Assembly: GCA_030268105.1 (NCBI GenBank)
Contig: BSDZ01000004.1
Span: forward strand, 4,881,001 to 4,945,000
Direction of reading: 5' to 3'
DNA from: Volvox africanus
Taxonomy: Eukaryota > Chlorophyta > Chlorophyceae > Chlamydomonadales > Volvocaceae
Length of the DNA: 64,000 nucleotides
A model generated the notes under the pieces. That model made no database searches and was not told the origin of the DNA. It was given only the letters and a program-made list of their open reading frames with translations. Below are positions 10,797 through 22,000 of this stretch, in pieces; within the stretch, counting starts at the first letter, position 1, and the number at the start of each line of letters is the position of its first letter. The position numbers and the translations under genes are program-made.

Positions 10797-12820
10797 CGCA
10801 GGGGCTCAGCAAGGAGAATGGTGGCTTGGATGGCATGTGGAATTCGTTAACAGGGTGCCGAGTAAACCAAGTCAATGCGGGGGTTGTACAATAAGGCGCT
10901 ATGTGAGGATATATAGGACATCGCAACCCTCGGCAACCGTCCGAATTTGCGGCTGGTTATATCGAATGAACAACTCACCTGGCTGGGTGCAGTCGAGCGT
11001 TACGGCTTGACTGGACTAGTGGACTTGCAGTGGCGATCTGGCGGGAACGGGCGCACCTCTTTCCTATAAGGAAACACGTCCGGACAGAGGGGCGTTGATG
11101 TTCGAAGGTTTAGGCTGAGCTTGGGTGACAGCAATTACACAGCATTAGCAATCTGGCATAAAACAGAATAGGTAAGAGTCAAAATCAGAACGATTTGGAG
11201 ATTGACCAGCCCGCTCGAAGTAAAGCGTGTAAGGATTGCGTGTCTCAGGCTTCGCCAAACTACGGTTCTGAACGGTCCAACTGAAGCTGCTGCGGCAAAA
11301 GGTCAGTGTACCCGCTCCTGGCAAGATAGCCGTCCGTCGCAAGTGCGTATTTTATGTGAATAACATTCGTGCCTTTTTTGTTGAAGATGTTCACACGGCT
11401 TTGTAGTGTCCGCCGTCCAAGGTGATTTATAAGTTGTCTTTCGGATCAGCTCTAGGCTCTGAGGCTCGAAGCTATCGACCTTCACCGCTTGAGCACTTAT
11501 CCTCGAAGTGTGTGACTTCCAATGTGGCAGTTTCATCCTCTACGGCATTCATCTGTCTGTCCAACGTAAGTCCTTGCGATGGAAAAAAGCTTAATTGGAA
11601 AGGGTTAAGGATTCTGAAATGCGGAAACAGAATCAATATATTTCATAAAATCTTGGCTAGTGTGAAACCGAAGCTCGCTACTTTACGCTTGGCGCCGCAT
11701 TCCGCTCGTCGAGTCCGAGGATCAGTCTTTCAAGCTGGCTCTCGCCAGATCTCATGGAATGAAAATACTTAGAAACAAATACTCTTCGTAGATTCGTGTG
11801 AGCCACTTCTTACGGAGGCTACATGTCAATGGTTACGGCGAAGGGAGTGCCCGTGGCAACATGTCTTCCACCATACTTGCAACTACAATGTGGATCTGTC
11901 AAATTTAATGAGCATGTTCATAATTACGTAGGGATGTATGTTACTCTGGAGCTACACTTGAGCAGGTATAGGATTAACATAACGGCTCCGGAGCTAGATT
12001 ATTTACGCTAAAAGAAGGCCAATCCTTTGAATTACAGAAACACTAGACATCATATCTATGGAAGCTATTTACAGTTATTTTTTGGGACAGCCTGGTTACG
12101 ACTGAGCCATTGGTATGCAGACGTAACCGCCGTTCAGGCTGCGACTCAAATCACATTTAATGAATCTGAACTTTAAAATCAAAGTCTTTTTTTAAAAGAA
12201 ATATACAGTTACGTGTTTCAATTGCTGGATAGTGTCACCAGTGCCCGCCTTACGATACTCCATCAAAACACTAATCATTATTTACAATAATAATATGTTG
12301 TGATTAGTTTTGTCCATTTTTTGTCTCAAGAAAATAGATGCTTACGTGGGGAGCCCTTGGCATCGGACGCAGGAATAACTTTGTAAGGTGGGATTAACCG
12401 AGCACACAGAGGCGTCCCTTTTTAGGAACATGTATAGAATCCTCTATTTTTCCTGACGCGAGCGACAAATAATTGAAGTCGGCCACATGTACGATGGAGG
12501 AGCCTGAAGCATGCCAAGCATGCCAGCATGCACAAATGGAAGAATCAGAAGGTTTAAGCCGCTTTTCAGGGGACATGGCCTACAAATGTTCACGGTCCCA
12601 TCCCGCGAAACAGAATCCTGAATCCCAAACATCAACACACCACTTAAGCTAGCCCTCGCACTATTCCTTTTCCTCGTTCTTGTCTTCCATGGCAGGTTTT
12701 GGAGCAACAGATTTTGATCGACTTGCCCAACAGTGAAACGCACGGTCGGAGCTTCAGGGCGCTGGCTGCGGCACCCAGGGCCAGACTTACGCACACCCTC
12801 TCCTAACACCAACCGTCAAG

Positions 12821-15800
12821 ATGCCTCTCGAACCCATTCCCAAGGACCCCGTGTACATGTCGTATATAACCCGGCACCATGCGGAAGTCCAGCACCCCTC
12901 CCCGCAGCGCATTTCCCCCCCTTTCCGTCCATTCTCGGGCCTTACGTACACCGACCAACAGTAAGTGCACTGCGAGCCGGGCGGCAGCAGGGGTTGGGTT
13001 TGACGGCCCCCCGGATGAGGTTGGTCCAAGGGTATAAACACACACACGTCAACATAACCAAACCTATATTCACGCAACGCACTACCTTCCCTTTACTCTA
13101 TCGCCAACCCCTCACACTCTGCCCTAACACCCGGCCCCTTCTTCCCCAGGCTACAGGGCTCCCGTACCGTCTACCCGCACTTCCACCGTCCCTTCAACGA
13201 CCACTCCAGATACCTGGCGGTCGCCTCGGGTGTGGACCGCTCCGTCTACCGCGACCTGCCGAGACTACCGCCGCCTCCCTGGGATGGATCCTTGGACGAG
13301 GAAGAGGGCGACCCGCAGCAGTACGGAGAAGGTGCGAGTCATACCTGCCCTCCCCCTGCTCACGTTAAGAACCACTTGGGGCCACTCACCTCACCTCACC
13401 TCACCTCACCTCACCTCACCTCACCTCACCTCACCTCACCTCACCTCACCTCACCTCACCTCACCTCACCTCACCTCACCTCACCTCACCTCACCTCACC
13501 TCACCTCACCTCACCTCACCTCACCTCACCTCACCTCACCTCACGTTGAAGACACACAAGGGCGGCTTCCTGGATTTCAGACGCCAACATCCTGGATGGC
13601 GTATCCACGTCTTTGAAAACACCTTCCCATGCCCGTCCTTCCTTCCCATCCCTGCCCCGCCCCAAATCATCAAGGCCCTCGCCGGCCAGTCTCCGCTCCC
13701 GGGCCCGGCACCCAGGCCGCAAGTAGCATCTCTATGCGGCAGCAGCTGGCCGCTAGCCCTACCCTGCGGCTGGACCTGCGGGGCATCACCCTGGGAGACA
13801 ACATGGTCACGTCTACTGGTACGTCCTGGTGGTCATAAGGCACATGACTGCACCGGGGGATGGGGGACATGGAGGGCCTGAGGTGGCCCCTTTTGTGCGG
13901 GACCCCAATCCGGGCCAATGAGTACGTCCGGACCTCGAGTCCTACCGCCTCCCCGCCACCGTGGCCCGTGAATGGGCTCATCTTTACCGCATCTCCTCCA
14001 ACCCGCATACAAATAAAGAACTTGAAGCAAAACACATGCACGCTACCCCACTCACACAGGGCGGCCGTGCTACACTCAAAGCGCCTTTGTGGAGGCGGAT
14101 CTGGATTCCGGAACTCCCGTAGCAGACATGCCCCAGACAGTAGAACGCCACGGCAAGGCGGCTGTCGTACAGACGTACCCGGTACGACAAGAAAGGCCAG
14201 CACAAAAAGGCCCCGGGAGAAGGCCGGAGCTGGGGCGGGCCTTGTGATATTCGTCTGCGACTTCACGCCTGGGAATCCGGGGAGGTGGTAGGAAGGGTTG
14301 TTCGGGTCCCCTGTGTGTGTATGTACGGGTGTGTGTGCATGTGTATGTGGTACAGGTGAGCATTGCGGCCCGCGCGGATGACGAGCCGTGCCACCGTTCG
14401 GAAAAATGCGCGGCTGCGTCACCCTCATTGGCGTCCAGGTGCCGCCTTCCATTGTCGGGTACGGCAGTGGCGGTGTGCGGCCATTCCATCAGGACTATCG
14501 TCACTACAAGTACTATGGCTTCGCGGGCAAGGGCGCCAAAACCAGTTGGGCGCATAATCCCAAGTACAGCAAGTGAGTTTGACTTCGGATGCGGATTTTC
14601 CTTTTCTTTGATTTGGCGGCAATCGATGATGAACACAAGTTGATGAGATGCGATAATTCAGTACGTCACGAAATGGATCCGGATCCAGACGAGCAATCGA
14701 ACGGTCCCTCCGTCCCCAACCGTGTCCTTTTACCTATATATTGATACAATTGCATATTGTGTGTTGCATGATACGGCATATTCAGATGCCTTTTCGTTAG
14801 GTTAAGAAAAATACAACCATCATTTTTTGGGCACTAATTAAGCAAGCGTTTATTTGGACAAACGTTTTGGCAAATTAGTTGGCAAATAGTGCTCCAGGAG
14901 GTATCAATTTGGGTAATTCTACTTTTAATTACTTGTCTAATCTAGTAATTTAATATAATACATTTTAATTTCGTTTTTCTCCTTTTTCCACAACGTCTCT
15001 TCCACAGGGTTTATGTGGATCTGCTGACCAGCGGGGACTCCAGCGCTCCAGCACTCGCCTTCCAGGACGTACCTGTGGCTCCTCCGCTGCAGGAAGGTTT
15101 GGGGGGCCCTCGGCGGCCGCTAACGGCAACGGAAAGAAAGCTGGTCAACGAATTCAAGTAAGCTGCCGCTGGTCAAACTCCGCATGAAAATCTAAGACAC
15201 CAGAAATGTTGTAGCCGTAATCATTTAGATGTAACTGTTTTAGGCGAGTTTCAGTTCACGTATAAGCATATGTTTGATTCTGATAGCGCGGGTCTTGCTC
15301 AGACCCCGCTACTGGTCGCAAAATAGCGTTACCAAGTTTGGAGTCATCTCCCCATCCAATTCTTGTCAGAGAAACAAGCCTACTGGAGTTGAAACTCGCC
15401 TACGGAAACGACCAATAACCAACACACTTTCTAAACCTATCACCCCGGCGCCAATCCTTTCTCCCTCACAACCCTCCAACAGATGGCACAAATACAAGCC
15501 GGATGTCATCCGCTCCGAAACCCGCCCTTTTTCTCCCTCCCCCTGCATCCCTCTTGCCCTTTCCCTTGCACCCCGACACGCATCACAAGTCTCCGGGAAT
15601 CTGGACCAGAACCTGGACCGGGTAACCGAGTCCGTTGTTTTTATTCCCCACCCCCACCCTCACCCTCATCCCCGCCTTCATCCCCGCCTTCATCCCCACC
15701 CTCACCCCCTCCTCCCTAACCTCCTCCGTCCCCTAAACCCCCGCTCACCGCACCCGCACCTCCGAACCACAACCAGGTGGCATAATTACGATGCGGAGGG

Positions 15801-16665
15801 TATTCCCTCCGACCCAACCGTCACCCGCCTGTTGGCTCACGTGGCAGCGGGTGCTCCGCCTACACCTCGTACGGCACGACACCTTAAGCTGACACCCCAA
15901 CAACAACGGCCGCAGCAGGGGCGATCTCGGTCCCCGCGCCGATACACCCGTCGTACAGAGGCGGAGATTATCGGTGAGCCCATGCTTCGGTGTGGGGATT
16001 TGTCACGGTTAGCGCGTTCTTATCGTAAAGGATGGTGGTGGAGGGGGGAAAAGATGTGTTTTTGGTTTTCGTGGAACTCCACGGAGGGGCGGTCATCGCA
16101 CGCATATGTGGGCAAGGAGAGAGCATCGACTGCCATCCCTCCTTGTATTCCACTCGGGCCTTACGTCTGACCATCCCGCAGCCGTTCATCCATTCTGCCG
16201 GCCTGCGGCTCCTGCAACAGGGCCCATTGATGTATGATAACCACTGCCGCTGTCGCCGCTGTGCGTATGTGTGTATGCGTGTGTGTGATATCTATATGTG
16301 TATCGGAACTGTAAGAGGCACATTATTTATACATCTCTTATCGGCATCTCCTCTGCCGCCGTACGCTGTACTGCCACCGTGTACTGCAACCCCATGCAGA
16401 CCCGTACCTTGCCAAAGTTGACCTTGACCGTCGCCAGGCGCTGGCCTCCGGAGCCAGCACGGCAGGTGACGTGGGTGCAGCTCGGGTCACTACGTACCGC
16501 CAGATGGCATCTCCGTACGCCGCCGAGATCAATCAGTCTCCAAACCACGGGTCTCAGTCACCCTGGCACCAGCGCTACAACCATTACAAGTACTCGGGAT
16601 TTGCGGGAAAGGGCGCGACATCAAGCTGGGCACGAAACCCCAAATATGCGTACCTGTTCGACTGA
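12821..16665 (+). CDS. Unrecognised protein with repeated HYKYxGFAGKGA motif; candidate ciliary microtubule protein
   Basis: Well-supported exons are 12821-12960, 13150-13331, 13690-13818, 14060-14181, 14439-14572, 15008-15157, 15777-15973 and 16400-16665; the first six join in phase. One more exon, near 16182-16260, is likely, but I could not make its phase agree with both neighbours, so the 15973-16400 junction is unresolved. The protein starts MPLEPIPKDPVYMSYITRHH. It contains PFHQDYRHYKYYGFAGKGA followed by a WAHNPKY segment, and ends with a second copy, WHQRYNHYKYSGFAGKGA followed by WARNPKYAYLFD and a stop. Such short Tyr/Gly/Trp motifs spaced through an otherwise non-globular protein occur in axonemal microtubule inner proteins. 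That resemblance is inference; I do not recognise the family. An upstream coding exon before 12821 is possible. Confidence 0.6.
13385..13543. repeat. (TCACC)n microsatellite in an intron
   Basis: About 32 uninterrupted copies of the pentamer TCACC, in the intron between exons 2 and 3 of the HYKY-motif gene. One strand is C-rich/G-poor throughout. Confidence 0.95.
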
Positions 16666-19037
16666 ATCCTCATGTACGGTGATGTAGTTGTGGATGCCAT
16701 GTTGCCTACTTTTTGTGAGCCTACCTTCCACTTCCTTATCATCCATGAGACTGCGGAGCGATACTTGACGCGGCTTGACGCGGCACAGCAGCTTTGGAGC
16801 TACCGGGGCCGCCGTTTGGCAGGACCTGAGCTGGGCGGTGCTGTCGGGTGGGAAGGGATTACAAAAAACCTCCATGCAGCTAAGGTGAGGCCTTATGCGC
16901 CTGCTAAGGGAGGCCTTATGCGCCGTATTTGAACCCGGTCCGAAGCAGTTAGCCTTTCGTTGTTTAAATGGGACCAGGAGGGCTGCGTCTGCAATGACAA
17001 TTGGGGCGTCTGAGGCTGTGTTGGCCAATTCCGAAGTCAATGCAGAATAAACCTTAAAAAGTCCAAATTCAGCCCCGTTTCGAAGAGCGGTTTCGAAGAG
17101 CCTGGGGCGTGGGGCTGGAAAAGGGGGTCCAGCACCGGGGAAAAAAGGGGGGAAGGCGGGGGTGGGAGAAGGGGGGGGGACTCCATCCAAGCCGGTAGCC
17201 TGAAAAAGGGGAACGGCTCGAGCATCGTGCGCAGTGGCGTATCCCAGCGTGTGTGTCTGTCGGATTTCTGTATGTGCGTGTGTGTCTGTGTATTTTGGCA
17301 TGATGAAACGTAAAAAGACGCGTTTGATGACTAATATTAAACGGATGCAGTCACATCACCATTAAATGGATGCCGGTGTACCTCAACACCGGCATCCGTT
17401 TCATAATTTTCACTATCACAATATAGCAGCAGCCATTTTTCAGCCACAGCTGTACGGCGTTGCAACGTTGAACCTTAGAACATTACGAGTGGCCCTATTT
17501 GGTTGGAAGGTTTGGCAAAGGTGTGTACGGGACACCATTTGTGCCGTACAGTCCTGCAACCGCCACTGGATTCAAAATATGCACTTCTAGCAGGCTGCGT
17601 CCAAAGGAGTCTGCCTGCCTGGGACAATTGCTCTCCGGTTTATGTTGACCAACAAAACCACAAAACCAAATGCAGTTAAAACCAGGTGCCAGGTGTAAAC
17701 GTTACGCATTGAAAGGTACGACATTCCTTGTGCGGATGAAATCGTGTGCATTACTCCTACTTTCACATGTGCACCTGCCCTTTTCAAGCCACAGAGCGAA
17801 ACAGCTTACACACAGCGACACAGCGAAGGACCTTTCAACCAGCACACGCTCTTGCAACGCACGTGGACTGGAGCCTGTGGGCTTGTCGTACACACACACA
17901 CACATACACATTCGACCGTGTTAAAAGGAAGGTTCACGTGGGCGGTCCGCCGCAAGTCTGCCCAACTGATTATGACATCAAGGAAGCAGAGCCCAAGTAA
18001 ACGAACAGTAAGGAAATAACCTCATGTGCACGCCGTACATGCACGGTTATCTGTACGGCATTTACTCTACCAATGCCAACCGTCCGGAAATCAGTCCTCA
18101 ACTCACAACGCGCACTTACAGACAACTGCACACAACCGGGCCTACAGCAAAGCTTTACATCATGTACAGCCGTACAGCCGTACCGTAGCACGTAAGCGGA
18201 TTTGCACCTCCCATGTCGGTCCATGCCAACATTATATATTCCGTACCGTGCCATCGCCAGATTTCTTAATTGATCTAAAGCATAGTCCGCCTAAGTCCGT
18301 CTAGTATGTTAAGGGAATGTGGAGAATTTCAAGAATCTTTGCCATCACCAGTTTATTGCATCTTCAAGGCGCCACCGCCTGCCTAGTTCAAAAAACCCGT
18401 TTTCAATTTGCGCAATAGCGATTTGGTCATATTGTCGGTCGAATCTCCCCTCCCCCCTTTTCTCCTCCCTCATACACACTTGCACCTCCCTGCTGCCCGG
18501 GACCTCCATTTTCAGTAAAACGGGCCCCTCCCTGGCACCCAGGGAGGAAATCACGAACATCAAACCAAAACACACGCACGTATGGCACGTGCTTACCCCC
18601 TTACCGACGCCTCGCCCTGCCTCTGCCTCAGATTATAAACCTCACATGTACGACAATACAACCTCCCGCAATCTCAACCCCCACGCACTGCATTTTCGTT
18701 AACAAAAGAGGATCTCGCGGCGTCCGCTCTTCTGCAGAAAATCGTTTACTTGGGCAACAAAATTAATCCCTGCACGCATACCGTGAATTTCTTTATGTAT
18801 AAAAGCCCATGACGTACTAACTCGTACACAGTGGGCCGTACAAGAACACATAAAAACCAAACACGTGGGTTCATAACTCCACTTCGCCCAAAAGCACACA
18901 TTTCCCCACCTGGCCCCCAATGCTCAGCCCCACCTCAGTTGACTCGTGCTGTGTGGTAGGGTTTGCGAATCCGCGTTTAAATGTACGGCGGTACGATTAT
19001 ACGGCTTACCGAGGACGCGCTGTAGGTCGTACAGCCT
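16666..19037. other. Intergenic region between convergent genes
   Basis: This stretch should hold the 3' ends of the converging HYKY-motif gene (+) and metalloprotease gene (-). I see no open stretch with coherent splice sites and no known family. A short CA/CACATA tract lies near 17890-17910, and the CCGTAC word recurs several times around 18030-18250. Confidence 0.5.
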
Positions 19038-22000
19038 TCACCTTCCACCCAAGCACGCAGCACAGGATGGATCGTCCTCATCGGCCACCCTGCGGCGGCG
19101 CCGCGAGGGGCAAGCCGAGGGAGGCGGGGGGATGTAGCTCACCGGAGTTGACAATATGTCACAGGGCTTGGAGGAGCCCTGCACTGAGAAGCTGGGGCAC
19201 CTGGTAACGAGGAGCGCGAGGACTAATAACGGAATCCAACCAACTTACCCGTTACAGTCATTGTCAAAGCCATCTTGGCACGCGCTCTCGCAACCCCCAG
19301 GTCCAGCCGCTTCTTGCTGTGGAATGGTGGCCCCCCGAATGCTACAGATTTGTACGGAAGCGGTGTCAGGATCCATGCTGACCAGCCGTACTGCAAAGTA
19401 CGAGCTGGCAGTGGGGCCGAGCAATAGCCGCTTGTATGAGTCCACGTTGCTGCTGGAGCCCACTAGCAGGGGTTTGTACGGCGTGCCCACACGTGCGGTG
19501 GCACCGTCGTACTGGTGGACATACACCTAACCTCAAACGGCGGGTTCATCGAGGGATAAGGGGCCGGGTCGGGCAGTTCTCGTCACTGCTATCTTCTTGT
19601 CACAGCGCCGTACCTCTCCATAGCTACACGCATCCACAAATTCCAAAATGCCCCTCACCCCCCTCTCGTCCTCCCCTTCTCCATGGCCCACTCAACCTTC
19701 GGTAGTTGCGGAAATTACGATAACCACATGCACCTCGCCGTACCTGACCGCTCAGATCTGCTGGGATACCTGTGTCGTACGCACGATCGTTGCTCCTTCG
19801 ACGGTAGCTAATGTAGAAGGTGCTGGTGGCGCTGTGGCTGGGGTCCGTCGCGACCTTGGAAATGGACGGCACCACGAGAAGGGCCACGGAGTCGCGTCGG
19901 GCGCTGGTGGCGGGCAGCTTTATCAGGCCGAAGAATGTTCCCGTGATGTTGTTTCGAGGTTTGGAGTCCAGGAGGGTCAGCCAACCGTTCTGCAGGGTCA
20001 TCCCGGGGTATCGGCGTGTCGGTATGTGGCTGTGTGTCAGTGCGTCGATGTGCATGTACGGCACTACGTGCGTAGGTTCGCGTATTGGCAGCATGGTAGG
20101 TGGTGCTCACTTCTCGTTGCTAGAAAACGGCGTCCATGGTTAGGAAAACCATTGGAAAAATCCTAAAGCAAAAATCACCTGAAATATGATTTCACATTCC
20201 TAATGCAGTGCAAAGCTTGGTGCGGGCCCCAACCCGGGTGTTTGTAAGTGGGGCTTTTGGAGGCTTTTCTTTTATAGGACTGCAGCAGATCACGAAGAGC
20301 ATTCTCAATATTTACCTTCATGCTGTTGGCGGCGTTAGGGCAAGTCAGTCCCCCCGGGTACGTAGCTGCCCCTAGGGGGCAGGTGGGGTCCGCCTGGGGG
20401 CCCCCAGATCTGCCCGTCAGCGCCCCCTCCCTCAACCCACTGTGGGAAAGGCTGTACGAATGTCCTAGTTCATGAATGAGACGGGACACCAATGAGCGGG
20501 GTGACATGCCCGGGACCTACAACACGGGGAACAAGGGCACGGGGTAACGGAAGGAACGCGGGAGGGAAGCCTGTGGAGACCTCAGCTTCCAAACACAGTA
20601 TTATATTTATATTTATAACCTCAGCTTCCAAACACAGTACTTGATGTGGGCAAGAGAAAGCGCGCGGAGGTTTGTGAGGTCGCATGAACAGCTGCATGCG
20701 CGTCTCTCCCTTCCCGCATGTTCGCCCCATACACACACACAAACACCGCTCGCTGGCCAAGCCGATCCCGTGCACTGATATTTCGGGTTGCACTCACCAT
20801 CTTCACAAATATCGGGCAGTCCTTGGAGCAGCCCACAGAGGCTAGCGACATCCACTCCGCGCACGCGGGCAAGTCGGGAATGAGGAATATGCGTCTCTCG
20901 GGGTTCCCGGGCTGGAGCGTCAGTGAGGGCCGTATCTGAAAGTTTGAAGGGGAAAGGGTGGAACGCGAGAATGTAGGTACGATAGTTCCATATGGCTCTC
21001 CCCCCCCAACGAGGTTGAGAACAGCAGGAGGAGAGGAGGGAGGGTTTGTGCATGACCAATGAGATGGGTGAAAGGGGGAAGACGGAACGTGCTTTGTGTA
21101 TGCATATGCATCATTCAATGCGTATGCCAGGTAAGGGAGGGCCACCAAGGGGGCGAGGCCCTTACGCCGATAGCCGCCGGATGTTGGTACGGACAATACG
21201 AAACACAGACACAGCTGCTTTCTTTCCCTGGACCTCGCAGTCCCTCTCCGCCCGGGGTGCCTGCCCGGGTCCACCCTTCCTGGACTTAGTGTGCACAAAA
21301 CACGCACGCTCTCCCCCTCCGCTCTACCTCATGATGAATGATTCCCTGATTCAACACGTGTCGCAACGTCATTCCCCACCTGCCGTACTGCATCCATGGC
21401 GTACTGCATCCAGCCGAACACCTCCCTGTCCGTACACCGCTGCGAGTCGTACGGTCGTTTGTTGGAGGGCGTGGCCGAGCAGGGCACGTCGATAGGGCCC
21501 ACCATGACATTGTCCTCGGGTCTGCGCCGGTGGGAGTTCAAAATTCTCTTAAGAAAAAAATACGGCATTCGAGTAAGTGTGTGTGTATCCTCATTCGCAA
21601 AGTGCAACCAACAACCTAGCAACCTCCCCAAATGCCGTATGTGCAACACGTGTCTATATGTACCTATATGTACCTTTCGCACGGTAAAACGTACACAGAT
21701 ATATGGCAATACGTACTCAGGTATGGAGGAGCCTTCCGCCTCTTTCCCATCCCTATGTACACTTCCTTAGCCTCCTTAAACTCAAACACCACACTCCACT
21801 TTCTAAAATCCATCCCTCTCTCCCGTTTTCCGAACAACACACATGACACTCTCCTTCCCCCTCGAGAGGAAGCTCGAACCCCCCCGTCCCTCCCCTTCCT
21901 GCTCGTATTTACTTGGCCACCACCGTACCTGAAGCTCTCGACGCCATGTGTGCAGTCGGAGAAGAACTGGGGCAGCGTGGGACCATCACTAGCAGAGCCG

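Larger units (their letters stand above)
9364..12820. other. Intergenic region: microsatellites, minisatellite and AT-rich unassigned block
   Basis: The left part (9.4-10.9 kb) is the upstream side of the acyltransferase gene and is dominated by simple repeats, listed separately. From about 11,100 to 12,660 the sequence is AT-richer than the neighbouring genes. Short protein-like stretches appear in different minus-strand frames: about 11585-11468, containing LDRQMNAVEDETATLEV, and about 11430-11268, containing NVIHIKYALATDGYLARSGY and then a stop. A 62-codon plus ORF lies at 11823-12011. I cannot join these into a gene or assign a family. A decayed mobile element is possible but unproven. 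Confidence 0.45.

Noticed and set aside
13384..13543. Regular direct repeats resembling a CRISPR or satellite array
   Set aside because: The unit is a pure pentamer without spacers, inside a spliced intron of a eukaryotic gene, so it is a simple microsatellite.
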